Below, piece after piece: positions 7,387-16,091 of a DNA stretch of 26,439 nt; within the stretch, counting starts at the first letter, position 1; the number at the start of each line of letters is the position of its first letter. The notes beneath the pieces are model-generated. The model made no database searches, was not told where the DNA came from, and saw only the letters and a list, made by a program, of their open reading frames with translations. A program made the position numbers and the translations under genes. Location of the stretch: the NCBI GenBank assembly GCA_048497495.1, contig JAFHCF010000055.1:1-26439 (forward strand), in the 5' to 3' direction. The stretch comes from JAFHCF01 sp048497495 (GTDB lineage Bacteria > Pseudomonadota > Alphaproteobacteria > Rhizobiales > Ancalomicrobiaceae).

Positions 7387-8622
7387 ATGACCGCTTTTCC
7401 GACCATCGAAGAGGCCGCGGCGTTTCGCCCGGCGGCGCGGCTCGGCGCCATCGGCGTCTCCGCCATCCTGCGGATCACCGCCGAGGCGGCGGCGGCGAAA
7501 CGCGCCGGACGCCCGATGATCGTGCTCGGCGCCGGTGAACCCGACTTCGACACGCCCGATCACATCAAGGAGGCCGCCGCCCGCGCCATCGCGGCCGGCG
7601 CCACCAAATACACCGCGCTCGACGGCGCGCCGGAGCTGAAGGCGGCCGTCCGGCGCAAGTTCGAGCGCGAGAACGGCCTGATCTTCGCGCAAGACCAGAT
7701 CACCTGCGGCGCCGGCGCCAAGCAGATCCTCTTCAACGCCTTCATGGCTGGTCTCGACCCCGGCGACGAGGTCGTCGTTCCCGCGCCCTTCTGGACCAGC
7801 TACGCCGACATCGTCGCCATCGCCGGCGGCGTGCCGAAGGTGGTGACCTGCGGTCTCGACACCGGCTTTCGGCTCACCGCGCAGGCGCTCGAGGCGGCGA
7901 TCGGCCCCCGCACCCGCTGGCTGCTGCTCAACTCGCCGTCGAATCCGTCGGGGGCCGGCTATCGCCGCGCCGATCTCGCGGCCCTCGCCGAGGTGATCCG
8001 GCGCCACCCGGAGGTCTGGGTGATGTCGGACGACATGTACGAGCACATCGTCTACGACGGCTTCGAATTCGCCACCTTCGCCGCCGTCGCGCCCGACCTC
8101 GCCGACCGCACCCTGACCGTCAACGGCGTCTCCAAGGCCTATGCCATGACCGGTTGGCGGCTCGGCTACGGCGGTGGGCCGGCGGCGCTGATCGCCGCCA
8201 TGGCGATCGTCCAGAGCCAGTCGACGTCCTGCCCGAGTTCGATCAGCCAGCAGGCCGCGATCGCCGCGCTCGACGGGCCGCAAGCGATCGTCGAGGATCG
8301 GCGGCGCGCCTTCCAGACGCGGCGCGATCTCGTCGTCGCCGGGCTGAATGCCATTGCCGGCGTCACCTGCCCGATTCCGGACGGTGCCTTCTATACGTTC
8401 GCCAGTTGCGCCGGGCTGATCGGATCGCGACGCCCCGACGGCAGGGTGATCGCCTCGGATGTCGATTTCGCCGACTACCTGCTCGACGGCGACGTCGCCG
8501 TGGTGCCCGGCTCGTGCTTCGGCGCGGCGCCCTTCTTCCGCATCTCCTACGCGACCGGGGCGGATGAACTGACGATCGCGCTCGACCGCATTGGCGATGC
8601 CTGCGCGCGCCTGACGCGGTAG
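7387..8622 (+). CDS. Class I (fold type I) PLP aminotransferase, candidate 2-aminoadipate aminotransferase
   Basis: 411 residues, like AspB/AatA-type subgroup I-gamma aspartate/aromatic aminotransferases. PLP lysine K250 in VNGVSKAYAMTGWRLG; SNPSG motif at 185-189; cofactor Asp in WVMSDDMYEH (about 215); carboxylate-binding Arg in FFRISYAT near the C-terminus. GTG at 7381 and ATG at 7387 are both in frame; ATG is preferred because GAGGGG lies five bases upstream. Between an ALDH7 gene and a 2-oxoacid dehydrogenase E1, the simplest role is 2-aminoadipate + 2-oxoglutarate to 2-oxoadipate + glutamate. That assignment is inference; the fold alone would also fit aspartate or prephenate transamination. 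Confidence 0.87.
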   Translation: MTAFPTIEEAAAFRPAARLGAIGVSAILRITAEAAAAKRAGRPMIVLGAGEPDFDTPDHIKEAAARAIAAGATKYTALDGAPELKAAVRRKFERENGLIFAQDQITCGAGAKQILFNAFMAGLDPGDEVVVPAPFWTSYADIVAIAGGVPKVVTCGLDTGFRLTAQALEAAIGPRTRWLLLNSPSNPSGAGYRRADLAALAEVIRRHPEVWVMSDDMYEHIVYDGFEFATFAAVAPDLADRTLTVNGVSKAYAMTGWRLGYGGGPAALIAAMAIVQSQSTSCPSSISQQAAIAALDGPQAIVEDRRRAFQTRRDLVVAGLNAIAGVTCPIPDGAFYTFASCAGLIGSRRPDGRVIASDVDFADYLLDGDVAVVPGSCFGAAPFFRISYATGADELTIALDRIGDACARLTR

Positions 8623-8681
8623 TCTCAGACATCGGGATCGTCGCCCGCGCGCTCGTTCCCGCCCACCTTCCGAGGTCTCCC

Positions 8682-10871
8682 ATGGATCGCGCCGACATCG
8701 TCCACGAGAATTATCTGCGCCGCGTCGCGGGGCGGGACTTTCCCGCGGGGGCTCCGCCGAGCGGCCCGTTGAAACCGGTCGATGCGGTGGCGATCTTCCG
8801 CGCCGCCTGCCTCAGCCGGGCGCTCGACCGCACCTCTCGCGCCATGCAGAAGGCGGGACAGGGCTTCTACACCATCGGCTCGTCGGGCCACGAGGGCATG
8901 GCGGCCGTCGCCTGTGCCCTGCGCCCCACTGACATGGCCTTCCTCCACTACCGCGACGCCGCCTTCCAGATCGCCCGCGCCGGCCAAGTGCCGGGGCAGT
9001 CGATCACCTGGGACATGCTCCTGTCCTTCGCGGCGTCCTGCGAGGATCCGATCTCCGGCGGCCGCCACAAGGTGCTCGGCTCGCGGGCGCTGTTCATCCC
9101 ACCGCAGACCTCGACCATCGCGTCGCATCTGCCCAAGGCGGTCGGCGCGGCCTATGCGATCGGCGCGGCCCGGCGCCACGCTCCCGAACACCGGATCCTG
9201 CCCGCCGATTCGCTCGTCGTCTGCACCTTCGGCGATGCGTCGGCCAATCATTCGACGGCGCAGGGCGCCGTCAACACCGCCGGCTGGGCGTCCTACCAAT
9301 CGACGCCGCTGCCGCTGCTCCTCGTCTGCGAGGACAACGGCATCGGCATTTCGACCAAGACGCCGAAGGGCTGGATCCGCGCCTCGTTCGAAGGACGACC
9401 GGGCATCCGCTATTTCCACGCCGACGGGCTCGACATCTTCGAGACCCATCGCGTCACCTCGGAGGTGGCGGACTACGTGCGCCGGCGGCGCAAGCCGGCG
9501 TTCCTGCATCTGCGCACCGTGCGCCTCTACGGCCATGCCGGCGCCGACGTGCCGACGACCTACCTGTCGCGCGCCGAGGTCGAGGCCGACGAGGCCGCCG
9601 ATCCGTTGCTGCATGCGACGCGGTTGTTGGACGAGGCCGGGGTTCTCTCTCCCGACGAGGCGCTGGCGATCTACCTCGAGACGAGTGAGCGGGTGGCGCG
9701 CGTGGCGACGCGGGCGGCCGAACGCCCGCGCTTGAGGACGGCTTCGGAGGTGATGGCCTCGCTGATCCCGCCCGGGCGCGCCTGCCGCCCGGTCAACGGC
9801 CCGTCGTCGGAGGCCCGCGAGGCGATCTTCGACACCGACATGCGCCAGTTCGACACGCCCCAGCCGATGAGCCGGATCATCAACTGGGCGCTCACCGATC
9901 TGATGCTCGCCCACCCGGAAATCGTCATGATGGGCGAGGACGTCGGCCGCAAGGGCGGCGTCTACGGCGTCACCCAGAAGCTCCAGAGCCGCTTCGGAGC
10001 GGACCGGATGATCGACACGCTGCTCGACGAGCAGTCGATCCTCGGCCTCGCCATCGGCATGGCCCACAACGGTTTCATACCCATGCCGGAGATCCAGTTC
10101 CTCGCCTATCTCCACAATGCCGAGGACCAGATCCGCGGCGAGGCGGCGACGCTGTCGTTCTTCTCCGACGGCCAATACACCAATCCGATGGTGCTGCGCA
10201 TCGCCGGGCTCGGTTATCAGAAGGGCTTCGGCGGGCACTTCCACAACGACAATTCGGTGGCGGTGTTGCGCGACATTCCCGGCGTGATCCTCGCCTGCCC
10301 GTCGAACGGGGCCGACGCGGCGATGATGCTGCGCGAATGCGTGCGTCTCGCCCGCGAGGAGCAACGCGTCGTCGTCTTCCTCGAACCGATCGCGCTCTAT
10401 CCGATGCGCGATCTCCATGAGGACAAGGACGGGGCGTGGATGACCACCTACCCCGAGCCGGGCCGCTCGATCCGCCTCGGCGAGGTCGGCATCCACGGTC
10501 GCGGCACCGATCTGGCGATCGTCTCCTTCGCCAACGGCCACTACCTCGGTCGTCAGGCGGCGGCGCGCCTGGAGGCCGCCGGCCACCGGGTGCGGGTCAT
10601 CGACCAGCGCTGGCTGTCGCCGATGCCGGAGGAGGCGCTCGTCGCGGCGGTCGAGGGCTGCGCCGGCATCCTGATCGTCGACGAGACCCGCCGGTCCGGC
10701 GGCGTGGCGGAAGCCCTGATGGCCCTCTTCACCGAGCGGACCGACATGCCGATCGAGCGGCTCACGTCGGAAGACAGTTTCATCGCCACGGGACCGGCCT
10801 ACGCGGCCACCATGCCGTCGGCGGACGGCATCTTCGCCGCGGCGATGCGGATGATCGAGGGGACGAAATGA
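8682..10871 (+). CDS. Fused E1 alpha-beta 2-oxoacid dehydrogenase, candidate 2-oxoadipate dehydrogenase E1
   Basis: 729 residues joining both subunits of a branched-chain-type E1 in one chain. Alpha part, about 35-345: IGSSGHEGMAAVACAL, ASHLPKAVGAAYA, and ThDP/Mg motif GD (184-185) through EDN (217-219). A linker of about 45 residues follows. Beta part, about 395-729: MMGEDVGRKGGVYGVT, the catalytic-Glu segment DEQSILG (E450), then the transketolase C-terminal domain. Such enzymes decarboxylate a 2-oxoacid and acylate an E2 lipoyl domain. Operon order after ALDH7 and aminotransferase suggests 2-oxoadipate. The E2 and E3 partners are not in the window. It overlaps the next gene by ATGA, so translational coupling is likely. 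Confidence 0.88.
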   Translation: MDRADIVHENYLRRVAGRDFPAGAPPSGPLKPVDAVAIFRAACLSRALDRTSRAMQKAGQGFYTIGSSGHEGMAAVACALRPTDMAFLHYRDAAFQIARAGQVPGQSITWDMLLSFAASCEDPISGGRHKVLGSRALFIPPQTSTIASHLPKAVGAAYAIGAARRHAPEHRILPADSLVVCTFGDASANHSTAQGAVNTAGWASYQSTPLPLLLVCEDNGIGISTKTPKGWIRASFEGRPGIRYFHADGLDIFETHRVTSEVADYVRRRRKPAFLHLRTVRLYGHAGADVPTTYLSRAEVEADEAADPLLHATRLLDEAGVLSPDEALAIYLETSERVARVATRAAERPRLRTASEVMASLIPPGRACRPVNGPSSEAREAIFDTDMRQFDTPQPMSRIINWALTDLMLAHPEIVMMGEDVGRKGGVYGVTQKLQSRFGADRMIDTLLDEQSILGLAIGMAHNGFIPMPEIQFLAYLHNAEDQIRGEAATLSFFSDGQYTNPMVLRIAGLGYQKGFGGHFHNDNSVAVLRDIPGVILACPSNGADAAMMLRECVRLAREEQRVVVFLEPIALYPMRDLHEDKDGAWMTTYPEPGRSIRLGEVGIHGRGTDLAIVSFANGHYLGRQAAARLEAAGHRVRVIDQRWLSPMPEEALVAAVEGCAGILIVDETRRSGGVAEALMALFTERTDMPIERLTSEDSFIATGPAYAATMPSADGIFAAAMRMIEGTK

Positions 10872-11899
10872 AGACGGCGGTGGTGATCTGCCCGGGGCGC
10901 GGCACCTACAACAAGCCCGAACTCGGCTATCTCGGACGTCATTTCGCCGATCGGGATCTGTTGGCGCGCTTCGATGCCCGGCGCGCCGAAGTCGGACGAG
11001 CGACGCTCGCCGACCTCGACGGCGCGGCGACCCATTCGGTCGCCGTCCATACCCGCGGCGACAATGCCTCGGCGCTGATCTACGCGGCGACCATCGGCGA
11101 TTTCGCCGCCATCGACGCCGAACGCATCCGCGTCGTCGCGGTCACCGGCAATTCCATGGGGTGGTATTCGACGCTCGCCTGCGCCGGCGCGCTGTCGCCG
11201 ACCAACGGCTTCGAGGTGGTCGATACCATGGGCACGCTGATGCAGGAGCGGCTCATCGGCGGTCAGACGATCCACCCCTTCGTCGACGAGGGTTGGCGGC
11301 CGGATCCGGCGCGCAAGGCGGAGCTCGTCGCCATCGTCGCCGAGATCGCCGAACGCCCGGGCCACACCTTGGCGCTGTCGATCGATCTCGGCGGCATGCT
11401 CGTCGTCGCCGGCGACGAAGCCGGGCTCGCCGCCTTCCAGGCGCGGGTCGAGCCGACGCAGGGCCGTTTCCCGCTGCGCCTCGCCAACCATGCCGCCTTT
11501 CACACCGCGCTCCAGGCACCGGTGGCGGCGGAGGGCCGGCGGCGGCTGCCGGTCTCGTTGTTCGAACAGCCCGACCTGCCGATGATCGACGGACGCGGCC
11601 ACGTCTGGTGGCCCGGCGCCACCGACGTCGCGGCGCTGTGGGACTATACGCTCGGCCATCAGGTGACCGAGACCTACGACTTCACACGCGCCATCGAGGT
11701 GGCGGCGCACGAATTCGCGCCCGACCTCTTCGTCGTCACCGGCCCCGGCACCACGCTGGGCGGCGCCATCGCCCAGTCGCTGATCCTCGCCGATTGGGCC
11801 GGGATGACCTCCAAGGCGGCATTCCAGGAGATTCAGACGAAGGAGCCGATCCTGATCTCGATGGGCATGGACGACCAGCGGGCCCGCGTCGCTCGTTGA
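10868..11899 (+). CDS. FabD-like (malonyl-CoA:ACP transacylase fold) acyltransferase, non-canonical
   Basis: 343 residues, last gene of the operon, coupled to the fused E1 by an ATGA overlap. The nucleophile elbow GNSMGWYS carries S96 (FabD GHSLGEY/F), followed by ACAGALS as in FabD. NHAAFHTALQ near residue 215 supplies the catalytic His. The FabD arginine that binds the malonyl carboxylate (MRGKFMQ context) is replaced by Met (M121 in TMGTLMQ), so malonyl transfer is unlikely. It may move another acyl group, for example between CoA and a carrier or lipoyl group, or act as a hydrolase. A chain about 30 residues longer than FabD and a strict operon position argue for a dedicated role with the E1. 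Function is unknown. Confidence 0.8.
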   Translation: MKTAVVICPGRGTYNKPELGYLGRHFADRDLLARFDARRAEVGRATLADLDGAATHSVAVHTRGDNASALIYAATIGDFAAIDAERIRVVAVTGNSMGWYSTLACAGALSPTNGFEVVDTMGTLMQERLIGGQTIHPFVDEGWRPDPARKAELVAIVAEIAERPGHTLALSIDLGGMLVVAGDEAGLAAFQARVEPTQGRFPLRLANHAAFHTALQAPVAAEGRRRLPVSLFEQPDLPMIDGRGHVWWPGATDVAALWDYTLGHQVTETYDFTRAIEVAAHEFAPDLFVVTGPGTTLGGAIAQSLILADWAGMTSKAAFQEIQTKEPILISMGMDDQRARVAR

Positions 11900-12288
11900 C
11901 CGGACCGGCGGTCGCGCCGAGGGGAGTGGCGGTTTCACCGGGCGGACCGCCTCGGAGCCGGGCGTCGATCAGGTGGAAGTCCGGCGCCCCGGCTTCGTGG
12001 TCCGCTTCGAACCAGGACCGCCGGCGAGTGCCTTCTCGGGCAACGGCGGCGATGCGGCCGAGCAGGAGATCGGCGAGGATCGGCGCGAAGACCGCTCCGG
12101 CACCTGGAAGCGCGACGGGTGATCCGCACGGGTAGTTTCCGAATCTGTCCGGCGCGATGGCGCTGCACTACCGTGAGCATCATCGCTCGAGATCGGGCGG
12201 ATGGTCATTAGATCGAACTGTCCTCGGCCCGTGCGGAACGTACCTGGGCACATGCGCCGGACGCTCGGTGTCCGAGAAGGAAACGCCC
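11900..12288. other. 389-bp gap between operons with hairpins and one copy of a repeated motif
   Basis: No convincing gene. Two terminator-like hairpins follow the FabD-like stop: GACCG/CGGTC at 11898-11913 and GGCGGT/ACCGCC at 11928-11951, neither with a U-tract. The motif copy at 12130-12150 is listed separately. Minus-strand frames here are Arg-rich shadows; one frame between about 11930 and 12120 is rich in Ala/Leu/Ile but has no start and no recognisable match. Confidence 0.5.
12130..12150 (+). repeat. Intergenic motif copy 1, upstream of the ABC exporter operon
   Basis: Reads GGGTAGTTTCCGAATCTG followed by TCC. It shares at least 14 of 21 invariant positions with three other intergenic copies in this window. 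It lies 138 bp upstream of the yhiI-like GTG and points the same way. It contains a GANTC (GAATC) site. Confidence 0.7.
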
Positions 12289-13296
12289 GTGAAACAGTCG
12301 ATCCTACGTATCGTCGTGATCGTGGTCGTGGTCGTGGCCTCCGCGCTCGGCGGTTGGTCGTGGTGGAACGGCCGACAGGCGAGGCTGCCCGACGGACTGG
12401 TCTCCGCCAACGGGCGAATCGAGGCCGATCAGGTCGACATCTCGACCAAGTCGGCCGGCCGCGTCCGCCAGGTCCTGGTCCGCGAGGGCGACCTGGTCGC
12501 ACAGGGCCAGCCGCTGGCGCAGATGGAAACCACCGAACTCGAGGCGCAGCGCGCCAAATATCTCGCCGACGTCACCTATGCAGACAGCACCCGGCTCGAA
12601 GCCGAGGCGCAGGTGCTGCAGCGACGCGCGGCGCTACGGTTGGCGGAGGCCGGGCTCCAGCGCACCCTGTCGTTGGTCGCCCAGGGCCACGTCTCGGAGG
12701 AGACCCGCGACCAACGCCAGAGTGAACGCGACGCGGCCCAGGCGGTGTTGCAGGCGGCGCAGGCCCATGTCACCGCCACCCGGCGCTCGACCGAGGCGGC
12801 CGAAGCGGTCGTGCGGGTGATCGAGGCCCAGATCGCCGACGCCACCCTGGTGGCGCCGGTCGCCGGCCGGGTGCTCTATCGGCTCGCCAATCCGGGCGAG
12901 GTGCTCGGCGCCGGCGGCAAGGTACTGACCATCGTCGATCTCGCCGAGGTCTACATGGAGGTGTTCCTGCCGGCCGAACAGGCGCGCCAGATCCCGCTCG
13001 GGTCACAGGCGCGCATCACCTTCGACGCGGTCGATGTCGCCGTGCCGGCCCGCGTCAGCTTCGTCTCGCCGGAAGCCCAGTTCACGCCGAAGCAGGTCGA
13101 GACCCGCAGCGAGCGCGACCAGTTGATGTTCCGGGTCAAGGTCCGGGTGCCCCGCAGCCTGGTCGAGCGCCACATCGAACAGGTCAAGACCGGGGTCCGG
13201 GGCGTCGCCTGGCTGCGGCTCGGGTCGAAGACGCCGGCGTGGCCGGCGGCCCTGGAGAAGCGTCTGCCGGGCGATCCCGTCGACGCGACGGAGTGA
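12289..13296 (+). CDS. yhiI: HlyD-family periplasmic adaptor of an RbbA-type ABC exporter
   Basis: About 335 residues. A single N-terminal membrane anchor (ILRIVVIVVVVVASALGGW, about 5-23) leaves the rest in the periplasm. A split biotinyl-lipoyl-like domain (GRIEADQVDISTKSAGRV; LVAPVAGRVLYRLANPGEVL) flanks an Ala/Gln/Glu/Arg-rich coiled coil (about 85-190), then a beta-barrel domain. GTG at 12289 is chosen because AGAAGGA precedes it by seven bases; upstream codons in the same frame do not resemble the family. Two bases separate it from the rbbA-like gene. The order adaptor, fused ATPase-permease, permease equals E. coli yhiI-rbbA-yhhJ. The exported substrate is unknown. Confidence 0.88.
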   Translation: MKQSILRIVVIVVVVVASALGGWSWWNGRQARLPDGLVSANGRIEADQVDISTKSAGRVRQVLVREGDLVAQGQPLAQMETTELEAQRAKYLADVTYADSTRLEAEAQVLQRRAALRLAEAGLQRTLSLVAQGHVSEETRDQRQSERDAAQAVLQAAQAHVTATRRSTEAAEAVVRVIEAQIADATLVAPVAGRVLYRLANPGEVLGAGGKVLTIVDLAEVYMEVFLPAEQARQIPLGSQARITFDAVDVAVPARVSFVSPEAQFTPKQVETRSERDQLMFRVKVRVPRSLVERHIEQVKTGVRGVAWLRLGSKTPAWPAALEKRLPGDPVDATE

Positions 13297-13298
13297 CC

Positions 13299-16088
13299 AT
13301 GGCCGAACCGCGCGACACGGTCGCACCCCCGCCGATCGGTCGGCTGGTGTCCGTCACCCACCGCTACGGCAAGGTCGTGGCGCTCGACGACGTGTCGCTC
13401 GACATCCCGCTAGGCCGCATGGTCGGGGTGATCGGACCCGACGGGGTGGGCAAGTCGACACTGTTCGGGTTGGTCGCCGGCGCGCGCAAGGGACAGGGCG
13501 GCACGGTCGAGGTGTTCGGCGGCGCGATGGCGAATTCACGCCACCGCGAGGCGGTGTGTGCCCGTATCGCCTACATGCCGCAGGGGCTGGGCCGGAACCT
13601 CTACCAGGAGATCAGCGTCCGGGAAAACCTCGACTTCTTCGGTCGGCTGTTCGGCCAGGGCACCGCCGAGCGCGCCCGCCGCATCCGCCGCCTGGTCGGG
13701 GCGACCGGGCTGACGCCGTTCCTCGACCGTCCGGCCGGCCAACTTTCGGGTGGCATGAAGCAGAAGCTCGGCCTGTGCTGCGCCCTGATCCACGACCCCG
13801 ACCTCTTGATCCTCGACGAGCCGACGACCGGCGTCGATCCGCTGTCGCGACGCCAGTTCTGGAACCTGATCGACGCCTTGCGGGCCGAACGGCCGCAGAT
13901 GAGCGTGCTGATCTCGACTGCCTACATGGACGAGGCGCAGCACTGCGATCGGTTGGCGGTGATGGACGCCGGGCGGATCCTGGCCACCGGCACGCCGGCC
14001 GAGTTGAAGGCGCGAACCGGTGAGAGCGACCTCGAGGCGGTGTTCATCGCCCTTCTGCCCGAGAGCCGGCGCGGTCCCCATGGTCGCCCGACGATCCCGC
14101 CGCGGATCGCGACCGGCGGCCCGCCGGTGATCGTGGCGACGCATCTCACCCGACGGTTCGGCGACTTCACCGCGGTCGACGACGTCGGCTTCACCATCGA
14201 GACCGGCGAGATCTTCGGCTTCCTCGGTTCCAACGGCAGCGGCAAGACCACCACCATGAAGATGCTGGCGGGCCTGTTGGCGCCCTCGCAGGGCGAGGCG
14301 CGGATCTACGGCAAGGCGGTCGACGCCAACGACATGGCGACCCGCCGGCGCGTCGGTTTCATGTCGCAGTCGTTCTCGCTCTACGGCGAACTGACGGCCC
14401 GGCAGAACCTGTTGCTGCACGCCCGTCTCTATCACCTCGCTCCCGAGGCGATCGAATCGCGCATCGCCGACCTTCTCGCCCGGGTCGGACTGGTCGATCA
14501 CGCCGACGCCGTCGCCGCCGACCTGCCGCTCGGCCTGCGCCAGCGACTGTCGTTGGCCGTCGCCATCATCCACGACCCGGAACTGCTGATCCTCGACGAG
14601 CCGACCTCCGGCGTCGATCCGATCGCGCGGGACGAGTTCTGGCGCCTGTTGATCCACCTGTCGCGCGACGGCCGAGTGACGATCTTCGTCTCCACCCATT
14701 TCATGAACGAGGCGATGCGCTGTGATCGCATCTCCCTGATGCACGCCGGCCGGGTGCTGGTGTGCGACGAACCGGCGAAGATCATCGCCGCCGCCGGGGC
14801 GGCCGATCTCGAGGCGGCCTTCATCGCCCACATCGAGCGGGCGGAGGGCGCGGACACGACCACCGTCGCCGCGCCGACCGAGGCGCACGCGGCGCTCGCC
14901 CCGGCCGCGCCTGCCGAGGCGCTCGCCGCGACCGCACCGGCGCGCGACGGTGGCGCCCCGGCCGCCTCGCTTCGGCGCCTGCTCGCCTATTCCCGCTGCG
15001 AGACCCTGTCGATCCTGCGCGATCCGATCCGCTTGGCCTTCGCCTTGGTGGGCACGCTGATCCTGCTTCTGATCTTCGGCTTCGGCATCTCGACCGACGT
15101 CCAGAACCTCACCTACGCCGCCTTCGACCACGACCAGACGCCGCAGAGCCGCAGCTACCTCGCCAATTTCTCCGGCTCGCGCTACTTCGTCGAGCGCCCG
15201 CCGATCACCGGCCACCAGGACCTCGAGGCGCGGTTGCGGTCGAACGAGATCACCCTGGCGCTGGAGATCCCCCCCGATTTCGGGCGCAACCTCGAGCGCG
15301 GTTCGCCCTGGCAGATCTCGGCGTGGATCGACGGCGCCAACACCATGCGGGCCGGGACCATCGAGGGCTACGTCCAGGGCGCCCACGCGACCTTCGTGGC
15401 GAGCCGCGCCGGGGCCTCGTCGACGGCGTCGACATCGACATCGACGGCGGTGATTCAGGTCCGCTATCTCTACAATCCGAGCTTCGAGAGCATCTATGCG
15501 ATGGGTCCGTCGATCCCGGCGATGTTGCTGATGATGTTTCCGGCGATCCTGATGGCGGTCAGCGTCGCCCGCGAGAAGGAGATCGGCACTATCACCAATT
15601 TCTACGTCACGCCGACCCGTCGGCTGGAGTTCCTGGTCGGCAAGCAGATCCCCTATGTGGCGATCGGCATGATCAACTACGTCACCATGGTGGTGGTGAT
15701 CGTCCATCTCTTCGGCGTGCCGTTGAAGGGCAGCGTCACCGCGTTGACCCTCGGGGCATTGCTCTACGTCGCTGCGGCGACCGGCTACGGCCTGGTGATC
15801 TCGATGTTCACCTCGAGCCAAGTGGCGGCCGTCTTCGCCGGCGCGATCCTGTCGATGCTGCCGACCATGCAGTTCTCCGGGATGATGCAGCCGGTGTCGA
15901 CGCTGGAGGGCGGCGCCCGGATCATGGGCTGGCTGTGGCCGACCACCTATTACATGCACATGAGCGTCGGCGCCTTCACCAAGGGGCTGGCGGCGGCCGA
16001 CCTGATGGTCGACATGGCGGCGCTCGCCGTCTTCGTCCCCGCCTTCCTGGTGATGGCGGTGCTGGCGCTGAAGAAGCAGGAGGCGTGA
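13299..16088 (+). CDS. rbbA: Fused ABC transporter ATPase-ATPase-permease, RbbA family
   Basis: 929 residues with two nucleotide-binding domains and an ABC-2 permease. NBD1 (about 15-235): Walker A GPDGVGKST (K52), signature LSGGMKQ, Walker B LLILDEP. NBD2 (about 277-505): Walker A GSNGSGKTT near 310, signature degenerate as LPLGLRQ, Walker B LLILDEP, with ISLMHAGRVL. An Ala/Pro/Thr-rich linker follows, then the permease from about 565 (RCETLSILRDPIRLAFALVG; C-terminal membrane segments). The LPLGxRQ signature also occurs in E. coli RbbA, so it is a family trait, not damage. Start at 13299 gives a 2-bp gap from the adaptor; the longer frame would overlap it by 58 bp. RbbA was first described as ribosome-associated, but this operon context indicates membrane export. 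Confidence 0.9.
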   Translation: MAEPRDTVAPPPIGRLVSVTHRYGKVVALDDVSLDIPLGRMVGVIGPDGVGKSTLFGLVAGARKGQGGTVEVFGGAMANSRHREAVCARIAYMPQGLGRNLYQEISVRENLDFFGRLFGQGTAERARRIRRLVGATGLTPFLDRPAGQLSGGMKQKLGLCCALIHDPDLLILDEPTTGVDPLSRRQFWNLIDALRAERPQMSVLISTAYMDEAQHCDRLAVMDAGRILATGTPAELKARTGESDLEAVFIALLPESRRGPHGRPTIPPRIATGGPPVIVATHLTRRFGDFTAVDDVGFTIETGEIFGFLGSNGSGKTTTMKMLAGLLAPSQGEARIYGKAVDANDMATRRRVGFMSQSFSLYGELTARQNLLLHARLYHLAPEAIESRIADLLARVGLVDHADAVAADLPLGLRQRLSLAVAIIHDPELLILDEPTSGVDPIARDEFWRLLIHLSRDGRVTIFVSTHFMNEAMRCDRISLMHAGRVLVCDEPAKIIAAAGAADLEAAFIAHIERAEGADTTTVAAPTEAHAALAPAAPAEALAATAPARDGGAPAASLRRLLAYSRCETLSILRDPIRLAFALVGTLILLLIFGFGISTDVQNLTYAAFDHDQTPQSRSYLANFSGSRYFVERPPITGHQDLEARLRSNEITLALEIPPDFGRNLERGSPWQISAWIDGANTMRAGTIEGYVQGAHATFVASRAGASSTASTSTSTAVIQVRYLYNPSFESIYAMGPSIPAMLLMMFPAILMAVSVAREKEIGTITNFYVTPTRRLEFLVGKQIPYVAIGMINYVTMVVVIVHLFGVPLKGSVTALTLGALLYVAAATGYGLVISMFTSSQVAAVFAGAILSMLPTMQFSGMMQPVSTLEGGARIMGWLWPTTYYMHMSVGAFTKGLAAADLMVDMAALAVFVPAFLVMAVLALKKQEA

Positions 16089-16091
16089 GGG

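Noticed and set aside
5566..8283. 905-codon minus-strand open frame opposite amaB and the aminotransferase
   Set aside because: Composition is that of an antisense shadow (Arg, Gly, Asp, Gln repeats) with no motif; the plus-strand genes have full active sites.
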